Source of the DNA: Saccharina japonica | Lineage: Eukaryota; Sar; Phaeophyceae; Laminariales; Laminariaceae | Assembly: GCA_008828725.1 (NCBI GenBank) | Contig: MEHQ01000946.1 | Location: 139,614 to 203,613, forward strand | Direction: 5' to 3' | DNA length: 64,000 bases | Part shown: positions 1-11,664 of the stretch, one piece after another | Layout of the letters: every line of letters starts with the position of its first letter | Numbering within the stretch: position 1 is the stretch's first letter | The notes under the pieces: model-generated | Database searches by the model: none | What the model was told of the DNA's origin: nothing | Seen by the model: only the letters and a program-made list of their open reading frames with translations | Made by a program: the position numbers and the translations under genes

Positions 1-406
1 ACAGATTGCTTCCTTCCGGGACCCTAATAGCTGTGCCTTCGTTGGGTGTTATATATATTCGTAGGAGGTATAAATCGAAGTATACGTATGGATAGGCCTC
101 TGGTATGCAACGCAGCGGACTACCTTCTGCCACTAGTCTAATTCTTCGCCTTGAGCTCCCTCTCCTACTGCCCCCCGCCAATCTTCCGCATCGCTAACGG
201 CAGCTCTTCGGAGCTCCCGCCTTATTAGCAAAAAAATGGACGATCGGGCAAAACGATGGCGGACTCGGTATCCTTGTGATGGCCAAATAACTGTTGATAT
301 CTGCATGCGCCCCTGCTTGACGGCGCCCATTTATTATGTGCGTGTACACGGCTTTTTTTTATAGCTGAACAAAAGGCCATATTATTTATGCCGCATTGGA
401 CAAAAT

Positions 407-582
407 ACAGTACAGGACACCTAATAAGAAACAGGAAATCTGGTCCAGGCTGGATTTCTTATTTGAGACAGGGTGCTTTGTACACTAATTTAAAGATAAC
501 GACTCCCGAATTTCTTATTAGGGCTCTAAATATCAGCCTGGCTTTCTTATTAGCCTGTTTCTTATTAGGTGTCCCGTACTGT
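407..582. repeat. foldback (MITE-like) element, intact copy
   Basis: The 29-bp left arm (407-435) and right arm (554-582) are reverse complements with one mismatch, and carry the motif CACCTAATAAGAAACAGG and its complement. The interior has no coding capacity. A second family member lies at 12363-12557. No target duplication could be assigned. Confidence 0.75.
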
Positions 583-1246
583 ATTCTTATTCGCACTCCA
601 CCTGCTTTCTTGACAACCCTACTGACGTACGGTAGCCCAATCGAGATCGCTACGAATTCACCCTGAATTGTGCGCTGTATTAGTTGCGAGAACAAGGGCT
701 GCCGCGTTCGTTCGTGGTTCGTTCGATAGCACAAGCAAAAGACTGGTGGTCGAACATATAGCGCAAGCAAGCTGCTGTGTGCTAAATACATACAACACAG
801 AATACAACCCAAAAGGGGGCGCCTATGGTCTAATGGTACCGTCATACTCCTACTACAGTAATCCTTCAACAGTAGTGTTGTGGTGCTGTTTGGTTTCTAC
901 GAAGCACCTTTACTACAGTACGAGTACTCCTTCTCTGCCTTATCTTCCTTCTCCCGAGCGTCTGACCGCTCGCATGTGTCTGTTTCTCGTGTAGTGCACC
1001 GACACTTCGGCTTGTCTTCTTCACCCCCCCCCCCCCCCGGCAGCTCTTCGGAGCTCCCGCCTTATTAGCAAAAAAATGGACGATCGGGCAAAACGATGGC
1101 GGACTCGGTATCCTTGTGATGGCCAAATAACTGTTGATATCTGCATGCGCCCCTGCTTGACGGCGCCCATTTATTATGTGCGTGTACACGGCTTTTTTTT
1201 ATAGCTGAACTAAAGGCCATATTATTTATGCCGCATTGGACAAAAT

Positions 1247-1391
1247 ACAGTACAGGACACCTAATAAGAAACAGGAAATCTGGTCCAGGCTGGATTTCTT
1301 ATTTGAGACAGGGTGCTTTGTACACTAATTTAAAGATAACGACTCCCGAATTTCTTATTAGGGCTCTAAATATCAGCCTGGCTTTCTTATT
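1247..1391. repeat. foldback element, right arm deleted
   Basis: This is the copy of the 407-582 element inside the second tandem unit. The left arm and interior match, but the 40-bp deletion has removed the right arm. Confidence 0.7.
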
Positions 1392-1861
1392 CGCACTCCA
1401 CCTGCTTTCTTGACAACCCTACTGACGTACGGTAGCCCAATCGAGATCGCTACGAATTCACCCTGAATTGTGCGCTGTTTTAGTTGCGAGAACCCGGGCT
1501 GCCGCGTTCGTTCGTGGTTCGTTCGATAGCACAAGCAAAAGACTGGTGGTCGAACATATAGCGCAAGCAAGCTGCTGTGTGCTAAATACATACAACACAG
1601 AATACAACCCAAAAGGGGGCGCCTATGGTCTAATGGTACCGTCATACTCCTACTACAGTAATCCTTCAACAGTAGTGTTGTGGTGCTGTTTGGTTTCTAC
1701 GAAGCACCTTTACTACAGTACGAGTACTCCTTCTCTGCCTTATCTTCCTTCTCCCGAGCGTCTGACCGCTCGCATGTGTCTGTTTCTCGTGTAGTGCACC
1801 GACACTTCGGCTTGTCTTCTTCACCCCCCCCCCCCCGGGGGGGGGAGACCGCCCCCCCCCC

Positions 1862-1944
1862 CCGGTCCCGGCATTGTAGGCATGCAAGGGCCTATGGTCA
1901 TACGACTACGCCATGCGTGGCATGCGTACCCCCCCCCCCCTCCC
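1862..1944 (+). repeat. poly-C-ended short repeat, family 1, fragment
   Basis: It contains the family core GGTCATACGACTACG, then CATGCGTAC and a C run. It is preceded by another C run. Confidence 0.7.
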
Positions 1945-2387
1945 CGGGCGCAGTGATTGTCATGGGGTTATTAACACTCCATTATTCCCATCGCTTTCGT
2001 AGTACGAGGCGTATTGTGGGGTTTCGTGTGTTCGATCATACATGACGGGCAGGCGGCCAAATAAATATATGTCCCGAACGTATATTCGACGGACCTCGAC
2101 GCAACAAGGGGCTCACACGCGATGCGAGTGACCTACCCCTCGAACGACAACCAGCGTGGAGTCATCCTTTGCTGCTAAAAACAAAAAAAAGGGGAGCATT
2201 TTTATGCTCGTCTGCCACATCTAAAACTTGAACCAGAAAACGAAAAAAATCACTTGTTCTATGTAGTGTTCGAAACTGTCCCCTATTGGCAGCGCTTTTT
2301 TTGACGCTGTGAAACCCCTTACTACGGCTGCTGACATTTACGACTACCTGCAAGCGTTCAAGCTAAACAACTCAGCGTTGACACACC

Positions 2388-2792
2388 ATGGCGACCCGAC
2401 TAGCCTTTGCAGCTGCACATAGAGTTCGAACACCGGTGCTGAGGAGTGCGAGCTCATTTCAGGTACCAACGCTGTCCCTTGGCCCGCGAGCAGTCAGCTG
2501 TCGACGAGCTGCATGGTTAACAGCTCGTTCTTCTACGACGTCAACAGCAACCGTAGGCGAGAGGGCGACTGCTAGCAGCAGCCAGCATCCGCCGCCAGCG
2601 ACCACCTCTCCTCCGCAGCAGACGACACCCCAGCACCAGCCCAGTGCTGGTGCTCCTGCTGCTTCTGGCACATCTTCCGCAAAAGGCAACACAACAAAGC
2701 AGCCGCCGAGTGCCGAGACTAGCAGCAGCAGCGACGGCATCAACACCAGCAGCAGTAGCAGCAGCAGAAGCAGCGGCAGCAGCGGCGTCAGG

Positions 2793-2824
<32 letters not shown>

Positions 2825-5539
2825 ATCAACGGCAGATCCCACTGCTACTACTACCGCTGCTGCCGGCAAGGGTACTCATAGCGACGCCAGGGACAAGGGT
2901 AGCAGCAGCAGCAGTGGTGAAGACACCACTAACAATGGCGGGGGCGGGGGCAACGGTGGTGGACAAGGTGGCCACCGAGGTCCGCTGACGTGGGGGGCGG
3001 TGGGCCTCCTCGGTATCGTCGGGGCGTTGGCCATGGGCTACTACCGGATGAAGTGGGACGAGAAGCAGAAGCGAGTGGCTTCGGAGGTGACCTCCACGGG
3101 AAAGCCCGCTCTCGGCGGACCGTTCACCCTGGTCGATATGCATGGCCGGCCCGTGACCGACAAGGACTTCCACGGCAAGTTCGTGCTCTTGTACTTCGGG
3201 TTCTGCCACTGTCCGGACATCTGCCCGTCCGAGCTGGTGAAGGTGGGCGCCATCGCGAAGAAGCTGGAGGGCAAGCTTGGCGCGGGCGTCGTAAAGCCGG
3301 TCTTTGTGTCTGTGGATCCGGACCGTGACAGTCTGGCGCAGCTGAGGCACTACGCGCAGGACTTCCACCCCAGGTGAAAGGCAGCCCCATGTTCAGGCTA
3401 TCGATGATGTATAGGCCAAACACGGGCAGGCGTAATGTATGTGTGCTCGTGTTCACCGCGAAGAAACCGCGTGTCCTGATTTTGTCGTACGTGTTGTGTG
3501 TCGTGTGCAGGAGTTCGTTGGTTGATGCTTGACGGTGCCGTTGCCGCGTGACACTTGCTTGCTCCTTGTCTGGAACATTGGTGGTCCTTCACCCCGCTGG
3601 TTGATGAATCGACCATGCAAAGGAAACGAGCGCGTGGCCTATAACTGCATGAAGCTCGTGTAGCACATGCACACACCTGGGACCGATCATCGATTCCCAT
3701 TTCCATGATCTACCAGCTGCCCTGATTATGGGTCTGTACTGGCATGATTTAGTTCATGCTGCTGGGTGGGAGTATTACAACCTGATGCTCTACGTCAGGA
3801 CATATTTCCTGTGTTTGATCTGTACTATACAGATCCCGCACAGCATGTCATAATGTCAGCGTAGGATCTGGATGGTCGAGGTGTGAACAGCAGTTCACTG
3901 CATCTCCCCCTTTCACGATATTCCTGGGATACGAGTAGAGGTTGATTGGTGGAAGTCTATCACACCGGATAAGGCACTGCTGCTGTGCGTTTTTACGCAA
4001 ATATTTCGCAGGTAAAGCGGTTGCGGACACCCTCTTGACAGAGCGTCTGTCTGTACAACTACCGTTTGCGATATATGCGAGTGTGAATATCTCATGGCAC
4101 AAGGGAATTCATGGAGTATATATACATGCTGAGATCACGGATTGGACCGAACTTTTTGGCGTGTTGGATTTTAAAGGGATGCATGTTGTAGATATTATAT
4201 ACATATATCGTTGGACGGGGGAGGCTCGTGAGCCGTAGACACTCGTACTTACCCACCGTTCGTAACCTGAATAAGCACCATCGCTACGTACGTACATACG
4301 ACCCACTGAAACGTGCGCCAACAGCAGTATATCCGGCTTCCTCTTGACTTCTGCACTTGCACTGTTCCTTTTCTCCTGGATCGTGGTTATTCTGGAGCAG
4401 CATCGACTATCTAACAGGCACGAAGGACCAAGTCGCCAAGGCAGCGAAAGCTTACCGCGTGTACTTTTCCAAGACGGAGGAGCACGACGAAGACGAGGAT
4501 TATATGTTGGACCACTCCATCGTGATCTACCTCCTTGCGCCGAACGGGGAATTCTTGGATTTCTTCACGCAACGAGCCACGGTAAGCTTTAAGCTTCGTT
4601 CTTGCAAGCAGACTTCAAGTGTCTCCGTCTGGGGAGTTGTAATACGTAGCAGCATGGATTGTTTGCCGTCCACCTGATGCTTGCCAACCACAACTTTGTG
4701 CTGAAAGCGCGCACGCGCGACGTGACTGCTGTCCCGCGGCTTGCGCTGTGACTAAACGTCACATCTCTACGCGGCCAGGCTGCCCATCTAGTACACCTCG
4801 ATAGCATCCGAATCGCGCAAGTGTTACAGGGCGGCTGTTTTGTGGCAACGTGCGCACTGATGGTGTTGCCAAGGAACCAGTAGTTTGGTTCTAGCTAGGC
4901 GGTGAAAAGTGACGCCCACGCCATGCGGTGCTGTCGTATGTATATTCCGTTCCACCCCACCTCCGCCAAATATCCATTGTTGGGTAGACGTCGTGTCCTG
5001 GGCCCGGTGGTGCTGCGAGATCCTTCCCATTGACATTGCTACGTACTCGGTGGTGATGAGCATGATAAGCATACACCTTGACCATCATAACTCACATTTT
5101 TGGTACGTGTCCTTACCCCCCTTATTGTATTGTACTACACATATCTTCAGTAGATTTGTACTTGTACGCTTAATGTAGTCTGGCCGTCGGGAATCTTGGG
5201 GCTATTATAGAATCGGACTTGAGGCCCTTGGCTACAGAGACGTATAGAAAGCCATGCAGGGGGCATCGAAACCCAGTTTACTAGCTGCGGCATCTACCGC
5301 GACCCCACCCTTCCCCGTATTCAGTGATGTGGATACAGACTTAGCTGAGCAGATCCGTCGATATTCCGGGCAATGCCCCCCTACAGGCCGCAAATTCCGC
5401 AAATTACCGGACCGTTGACACCGTATATACCACCGCTGCCGCGGGCTTCGTCTGCTGTGCTCGCTTGCCCGTGCAGATCACCGACTGCGTGGAGAGGACC
5501 GTGAAACAGGTCAAGGAGTTCAAGGCACAAGAGGCGTAG
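2388..5539 (+). CDS. SCO1: SCO1/SenC-type mitochondrial copper chaperone
   Basis: Exons 2388-3373, 4401-4581 and 5477-5539 join to 409 codons plus TAG. SCO1 proteins deliver copper to the CuA site of cytochrome c oxidase subunit 2 in the mitochondrial inner membrane. The sequence shows an Arg/Ser-rich N-terminus like a mitochondrial targeting peptide, a long Ser/Gly-rich low-complexity stretch (about residues 45-195), one membrane segment (about 202-222), then a thioredoxin-like domain with the copper motif CPDIC (Cys275, Cys279) and the conserved His367 in MLDHS. The intron 1 junction turns FHP into FHPS-IDYLTGT, matching the family with no gap; the last exon gives a basic, helical C-terminus. 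Donors are cag|GTGAAA and acg|GTAAGC. Apart from the Ser-rich linker it has the usual family length. The start is the first ATG of the open frame. Confidence 0.95.
3750..3850. repeat. GATCTGTA-palindrome repeat, copy in SCO1 intron
   Basis: Contains GATCTGTACTATACAGATCC, close to the hairpin shared by 40365-40382 and 44947-44968. Confidence 0.6.
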
Positions 5540-6869
5540 CTGATCGCGACCCGTAGAACCCCGTAGACCTTTCTACTAGTAATAGTGATGTCATGACGCC
5601 TGTGAGACAAAATAACCCTCGCGGGAGGAAGCCAGGGAGGCACCAAGAGCGAGTCGGCGATGCAGTACGAGAGAAGAAGCGGCGTAGAATATCGCAGCGG
5701 CGGTGATATGAGTATCGTGCGCGAAAATGGATCAAACACGCGGGTGGGCAGGGGGGGGGGGGGGGGGAGGCTTGAGCTCGTACATTTTTTTAGTATTACT
5801 TTGGCGCCCGCAAAGATTTTCCATTTTCTAGAGTCGCTGTCTGTAAGGTGTACTTACAGAAGAGAAGACGGCCGGTGTATCGCCTATAGTCGGTGGTGAG
5901 GCTCACTCTCCTTTTGTAGTTTTTTTTGTATCCACTCCGTGCGTTGGTTCTAGTAGGTGTATCGTAGCCGAGAGGTATTTGAGGCGGCACCCAGCGCGTC
6001 TCGCCGCTGTGGACAGCTCTGTGAACACCACTAATTAATGGATGGCGCGCGCACCATGCCTCAGGTACACGGTGGTAATGACCAACACGTAAAGAGTACT
6101 GTAATTGTTTTGCGCCGAGCCCCCAGTTTGGAGTGGTGGGACCGAAAGTATCCCCTTGCTCGGGTCCGCACTGATGTTCCCCGGTTCTCGACGCCGTTTG
6201 GTTGTTACCGTACGTAGTACCACCCCAGGCTAGTTCTGCAGCGACCATTTCTGACCGTTTCACGGGGGTTACACTCACAAAAAAAATGAGTCGGCGAAAG
6301 TTGTGCAGAACCCCCCATCACCGCTATTAATAGCTCTGCAGAAATGACCCCCAAGTTAAAAGCAAATTCTAAGCGGGAATTTCCCACTAAAGGTGGGTAC
6401 AGTTGAGAATGGGGAAAAAAAGTGCGCGATTTCCCAAATCAGACCAATCTTGAGAATGGGGGGGGGAAATGCGTGATTGTCCGAAGCAGCCTGATCCCAT
6501 AGTAGCGAGCACGTGGTAAACAGAAGGCTGCCGTCGGGTCCGTGAACATGATGATGTTGACGAGGAACGACTTGCCCTGCGTGGGGTTCATTCATTCAGT
6601 GACCTTGCAGGCGGAGACCGCATCCACCCCATGTTTTTTTTTGGAAAAGGGCATGGGTGGAATTATTTTTGGCAACATTTGTGGAGCAGTACGATAGAAC
6701 AGAGAAGATTTTCGATCGGCGACCAGTTGCTGGATTTCTCGCGCCCCCTAGTACCACACTCTGCCCCCTCGCAAAAGCAGTGGGTGAAGAGACGCGTGTG
6801 CTATACGACGATAGAGGTACATAGCACTTTTTTCAGCCGAAACGTTTTTTGAACGACGGGGCTCCTTAA

Positions 6870-6958
6870 CCCTTTTAGGACTGGAGTCCCGTTTTGGGGA
6901 CAAACCACTCTAATTCTAAGTAATTTGTCCCCAAAACGGGACTCCAGTCCTATAAGGG
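6870..6958. repeat. TTAA-flanked MITE, piggyBac-like, copy 1
   Basis: The 89-bp body has inverted ends of nearly 40 bp, starting CCCTTTTAGGACTGG and ending in the complement. TTAA lies on both sides (6866-6869 and 6959-6962). TTAA targets with CCC ends are typical of piggyBac transposons. There is no coding capacity, so it would depend on an enzyme supplied elsewhere. Confidence 0.85.
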
Positions 6959-6962
6959 TTAA

Positions 6963-7042
6963 CCCATTCAGAACTGGAAAAATGATCCCACACTAATTCT
7001 AAGTAGTTTTCCCCCAAATTGGTGGGACCAGTTCTTAAGGGG
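6963..7042. repeat. TTAA-flanked MITE, piggyBac-like, copy 2
   Basis: The 80-bp body begins CCCATTCAGAACTGG and ends CCAGTTCTTAAGGGG, with TTAA on both sides (6959-6962 and 7043-7046). It directly abuts copy 1 and shares one TTAA with it. It belongs to a different subfamily from copy 1 but has the same layout. Confidence 0.85.
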
Positions 7043-7574
7043 TTAACCCAAAATCGTCGTTGAATTTCATTCTTGCATGATGCGATATTGTTCGTTGTAT
7101 ATCATACGTAAGCCATGGGATTGCTCAAAACGGTTAGCACTTTCCCCCCCCCCCCCTCCAAAATCAGTTTTTGGGGTGAGCTTATAGAGCTCCTGAAGTG
7201 ACCACAACAAACACCCTCAGAAATAACATCCTGCACCATTACCGTACCATGCGTCAAGAGAGTGAACACGCTTCTCCACACTCCCTCTCTTGAAATTTCC
7301 TTGAAGTTTCCTGAAGTATGTAACCCTCCGAGAGGTGAATACCTTGAGCGTAAATTGGTGTATGTATTTTATACCTGGTACGGAATAGGGCATTACGTAG
7401 CTGTTGCTCGGGCGCAGGTCTCCCGTCGGAATTGTGGTTCGCCGCAACAGCCGCCGGAGGCCAAGTGCGGCTTGCAACGACTTGGGTTTCGTTCGCCGCG
7501 CAAAAATCGCCGCAGGCGAAAAAAAATGTTGTGGGGGGGGAGTCTTTTGTTATCGGAGGCGAATACGTTTTTTT

Positions 7575-8032
7575 AGACCAAACGTTATAGTACCACTTTG
7601 TGGCTATTTTTTCTTCCTGACTTTTATTTCGCCAACTAAAAGATAAAGGCTGTGCAGCAGCAGTGCCTATGGCCAAAACAACATAGTACTCGTATGTATT
7701 CAAAATATGGTACGTATTGTTTTCGTATACGTACCTGGTGTACGTCATGCGTACATGTTATACGTATCGTTCTCGTATATAGTGCAAGGCATGTATTATC
7801 GTATATATTTGCGGACCAATAAAAGAGCCAACCAAGATAATGGCGTATTGTGCCTGGCATCATCTCAGGGGTCAGATGATGGCGAGACACCCCTTTTTGT
7901 TGGATTTTTCAATCTTGGGGAACATAGTGGCCAACTTTATGCTCCATACGAGGGGTACACCCATTTTCTTTGGCACTATGTTGCTGATAAGATAATGAAC
8001 GAGCCACAAAGTGGTACCATAACCTTTGGTCT
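7575..8032. repeat. element with 31-bp terminal inverted repeats
   Basis: Left arm 7575-7605 and right arm 8002-8032 are reverse complements with two mismatches; the outer ends are AGACCAAA and its complement. The 400-bp interior is AT-rich and non-coding. It could be a MITE or a simple inverted duplication; I found no clear target duplication. Confidence 0.65.
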
Positions 8033-8992
8033 TGAGCATTTTTTTTTTTGTCTTTTCGAGATTCGGGAGGCGTCTATCATACACGGACTTTTGGTCACGT
8101 GATTTTCGGGCGTGTATTCCCGAACATAAATCGCAAACTGTTGTCTCCAGCGGCCCCTACGTGGGGTGTGGCCTCCGGTCACCCTCTCCCCTCCCCCCTC
8201 CCCTTGCGGCCGCAACACGCCTTTCGCCGCCTGTAGCAGGGGCCCAGCCGCAACATGCGCCGGAGCCCAAATTAATGCCCTCGCACATACGGAAGTGATT
8301 TTTCGTAGCCCACATGAACACGAAAGACGGAGGGTCGCACTGTACGTACCTATTCTTCGTGCAAGTCAACGTAGCCCCTAAAACCAACTTGACTACCTAG
8401 GTAGGGGCTCTCTCTCGTCCTCATGTGTTTCGTTTGAAAACAGGTTGGACATCTGTGCGCTCCGCCGCCCGACGATGTACTTGACGATTAAAAACAAAAA
8501 TGAAAACTGATATTTTGTGACGGTGGAGGCTATGCGAAAACGGGAGCACGCGTAAGCTGTTGCCTTGCCGATCCGGTCTTAAAACACGCCGCAAAAAAAC
8601 ACTACCAGACGCCGCGACAAAACTACTAAGTATATAACCAGGTTTTTTGTTTTTGTTTTCTCCCTTAACGTAAATAGAAAAGTCCCATGCGCAGATCGCT
8701 TGTAAACATGAATATCAAAATCCCGACATTCCAATACTACTGTACGAACAAACCAAACGGTTCGCAAAACCCCAACAGACAGCACAAAAAGCCCACAACG
8801 AAAAATACGGACGACACCGAAAACCAATCACGCGAAAAAAAAACACAAACACAAACAAAGCACAAAGCACGAAATTCCCACAGCAAAAAGCGCAGCACAC
8901 AAGATTACATATATACACACGATCTTTGCGCAAGGCCACCGCCACCGCTGCCGCCACCACCGACGACAGCCCCACAACAGCTACAGAAGCGG

Positions 8993-11664
8993 CTACAAAC
9001 CCAGGTCCTCGTGCAGCGCAGACGGCAGCGGCGGGGGCGGCGGCAGAAGTCCCGTCGCGTTCAACTTCGCCACAACCTCAGTGGCGCGAGCGTCCAACTC
9101 CGCGCGCGCCAGCATAAGGGCCTTCGTCGATGCTGGCGGGTTGGCCCGGAGCTCCGCCAAGACCCGCTCGGTCTCGGCCTCCACTAACCGGCGGGTGAGA
9201 CCACCGCCCTCCCCGCCGCTGCGCCCACTACTGCTACCGTCGCCGGCATCCTCATCAGGCGCGTCGTCGCCGTTGCTCTCGGAGGAGGTCGCTTTTTTGG
9301 CAGCGGGTACTGCCTTCTCCTTCACCACCTCGAGTACTGCCTTATCGTCCGCCACCGTGGGTGCTGCCTTATCGTTCGCCACCGCGGGAACTGTCTTCTC
9401 GTCCACCACCGCGGGCCGCTGCCCGTCGGCTGGGCTGCCGGGGGCGCTGGCAGCCCCGCCCTCCGCCCCCCCGCCGGCCGATGCCACCGACAGCCTCTCC
9501 ACCTGCACGCGCAGCGCCGTAACTTCTTCTTCGAGTCGTGCCTTCTCGTCCGCGAGCCCGTGTCCGGTGTCCCCGTCTTCCCTCGCTAGTTCGGGAGACG
9601 AGCATTCCACTGGTGCGGAGGCTTTTTCGTCTCGAGCTGCTGCTTTGGCTTCGCGTGCCTCACGGAGCTCCACCTTGTTTGAGGACAACGATCGATATAC
9701 CATGAAGAAACGTGAAAGGAAGGGAGAGCGAGAGTAGGCAAGGAAGAGGGAGCGAGGGGGGGCGGGGGGGGTACTCATTCATGCATGGCCGTAGTCGTAT
9801 GACCATAGACCCTCGCATCCCTACAATACCGGGACGGAGCACGTCGGGTTTTTACCGACCAGGCAGACATCGCTTGCAAGCGGGGCGCGGGGGCGGGGGC
9901 AGAGAGAGCGTTGCAGCAGTAATGCATTGTGAAACGGACGAGGTGCCACCACCAATACTGACGAGACCGGAGGGGGCGCATGGGGGCGACCCGCTCGCTA
10001 CAGCACGAGCATATGGCAACGAGCGTACGTTCCCTTGACCCTGTCAAAATTGCGTGCGTTTCCTTCCGCATTCACGGGTTTCCATCGCTTTCAAGGCGGC
10101 GTTGATTCTGCAGCAAAGGTGGGCCTACAAGCCGTATCGAAATACACAAAAAAAGTGCCGGAAAAAAAAAAAAACGGCCGGCATGGATAGATAGATACTA
10201 CTCTACACTACAACACCAACGCATCATATGAGCATTTCCTACAGGAGTACAAGGTCCCCCTGCGGGAACGTCGTTGACTTCTAATCCCGGGGGTGTTGCA
10301 AGCTTAAGAGGGAGAATACAGCAGGCGTTTGTTCCTCGTACATACCAGCTACCCGTGCGTAGCCACCGGGCAAGACCGAAAAACATTTTTTTTAAAAACA
10401 AAAAACTTTTGATGAAAAGCTAAAGACGGGCAAGTAACCTGGCAACTATTAATAACACCGACCAGCCCAAACGACTTTGTAGTAACTGTAGTTATACACA
10501 CCAAGACAGTTCAGTTCTCATGGTCAGCATCAACTCTTCGTGTGTGAGCGTGCGGGCGCTCCAACAATAACAACAACACGACAACAACAACAACAACAAC
10601 AACGACGACAGAAGGTTATCGCTGGCTGCACAGCTCCACGCTTGAATCTTGCCAAATACTGCTGGGACCCCCTAGCTTTCAAATTTGGTTCGGTAACCAC
10701 ACGACGTACATTGAAAACCACAGCAGTATCATATCGCTCCGCGTATCGCACCAAAGGTTATGTACTATTGAATACCGTTGTACACCAAACAACATCAGTT
10801 GACAGGAAACGTGCTCACGAGCGAATTCGGTGACTTTTAAATTTTGACGCCCCCCCCCCAAAAACAATTAGGGATCCTCCCGTTCGATTTTCCTGAAATG
10901 TCCGACGTATACCGTCCACTATTAACGCAAACACAAGTTGACCACAGTTATCTCCTACGCGAGTTCCTATTGTAGGTCGGGGGCATAGTAATACCTAGTA
11001 ATACCTAGTAATACCTAGTATTACCTAGTAATACCTAGTAATACCTAGTAATACATAGTAATACATAGTAATACATAGTAATACAAAGTAATACATAGTA
11101 ATGCATAGTAATATATAGTAAAATATAGTAATACCTAGTAATACCTAGTAATACCTAGTAATACATAGTAATACATAGTCATACATAGTAATGCATAGTA
11201 ATACATAGTAATACATAGTAATACATAGTCATACATAGTCATACATAGTAATACCTAGTAATACATAGTAATACATAGCAATACATAGTAATACATACGG
11301 TAGCCCACAATGGACCCAAAAACCACACATTCCCCTATGCTCGTAAACCATATTAGGGGTCTGTTTTAGAATTTCTCCCCCGAACTAGCGACATCGATAC
11401 CGTATTATACTACTGTAGTTGTAGTGTTGGGGGGTCCCTTTGCGGCTGTCGGTCAAGGGGCTAAAAATGTCGTCAAACATACATGTTATGGTTGCTGCTG
11501 CCTGCGCACATGCACACAGGACGTCGCACCTCCTGTTCCACAGAAGCCACCGCTGCCGCCCGGCTGAAGCTCATGGTGGCCTTCAACTCCGCCCGCTCGG
11601 CGTCGATCCTTTGCTGCAAGACCCCCTTCTGCCGCTCCCCGCCCTCCTCCAGGCGGTCCAGCAC
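8993..11664 (-). CDS. coiled-coil protein, 3' part (two exons)
   Basis: Exon 11530-11664 (45 codons) splices in phase 0 to exon 8993-9673 (227 codons, ending TAG). Donor GAG|GTGCGA and acceptors CGCAG|GTG and CAAG|GTG fit the other genes here. The first exon and the start of the second form Glu/Arg/Ala-rich helices (RLEEGGERQKGVLQQRIDAE; ELREAREAKAAARDE) likely to be coiled coil. Next comes a second coiled coil (EKARLEEEVTALRVQVERL), four in-frame 9-residue repeats of the type VADDKAVPA, an acidic/Ser/Gly linker, another Glu/Arg helix and a proline-rich tail. I recognise no family. The 5' exons were not found: the upstream 6 kb is repeat-rich and the splice into 11664 must come from a phase-0 donor. 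Antisense frames over 8993-9778 are shadows. Confidence 0.65.
9299..9418 (-). repeat. four in-frame 27-bp coding repeats
   Basis: Inside the coiled-coil gene, four 27-bp units encode variants of a 9-residue motif with Asp/Glu-Lys followed by Ala/Val-Pro. The length is a multiple of three, so unit number could vary without breaking the frame. Confidence 0.75.
9760..9890 (-). repeat. poly-C-ended short repeat, family 1
   Basis: Read on the minus strand it shows GTGAAAACCCGAC-like sequence, CCGTCCCGGTATTGTAGGG, the core and GAATGAGTAC followed by a C run. It lies just past the second exon of the coiled-coil gene, in its intron. Confidence 0.8.
10985..11297. repeat. 10-bp satellite, about 31 units
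   Basis: The unit is AGTAATACCT or AGTAATACAT. Several units carry single changes (AGTCATACAT, AGTAATGCAT, AGTAATATAT). CCT and CAT variants come in runs, as expected from local duplication. It lies in the intron of the coiled-coil gene. Confidence 0.95.

Larger units (their letters stand above)
199..1837. repeat. tandem duplication of about 840 bp, two copies
   Basis: Copy 1 is 199-1038 and copy 2 is 1039-1837. They are almost identical base for base and both end in a C run. Copy 2 lacks 40 bp that are present at about 551-590 in copy 1; the breakpoints lie in the short direct repeat TTCTTAT, so slippage is a likely cause. The duplication looks recent. Confidence 0.9.
1..2387. other. gene-free region upstream of SCO1
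   Basis: No reading frame here looks like protein. The stretch is mostly the 840-bp tandem duplication (199-1837), then a fragment of the poly-C-ended repeat family (1862-1944), then about 400 bp of plain sequence before the SCO1 start that should hold its promoter and 5' leader. I see no convincing promoter motif. Confidence 0.6.
6790..7260 (+). repeat. dispersed repeat, copy A, carrying two MITEs
   Basis: It matches 61505-61790 along most of its length: shared blocks include GAACGAC..GGCTCC, CCATGGGA, TCCAAAATCAGT and GAGCTCCT..AAGTGACCAC. Copy A is longer because two TTAA-flanked elements (6870-6958 and 6963-7042) sit at the TTAA that is empty in the other copy. Confidence 0.75.
5540..8992. 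other. gene-free region between SCO1 and the coiled-coil gene
   Basis: This stretch holds a G run near 5750, a dispersed repeat with two nested MITEs (6790-7260), a long inverted-repeat element (7575-8032) and plain AT-rich sequence. One short minus-strand stretch near 6500-6590 reads like a lone exon but has no partners. I see nothing else. Confidence 0.5.

Noticed and set aside
6480..6595. Minus-strand exon-like stretch (GKSFLVNIIMFTDPTAAF)
   Set aside because: It follows a CAG acceptor but no partner exon or known family was found.
8687..9737. Plus-strand frames of 166 and 218 residues
   Set aside because: Antisense shadows of the minus-strand coiled-coil exon, which has matching splice sites and helical content.
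10985..11297. Possible CRISPR-like array
   Set aside because: Units are 10 bp with no spacers, in a eukaryotic intron; it is a satellite.
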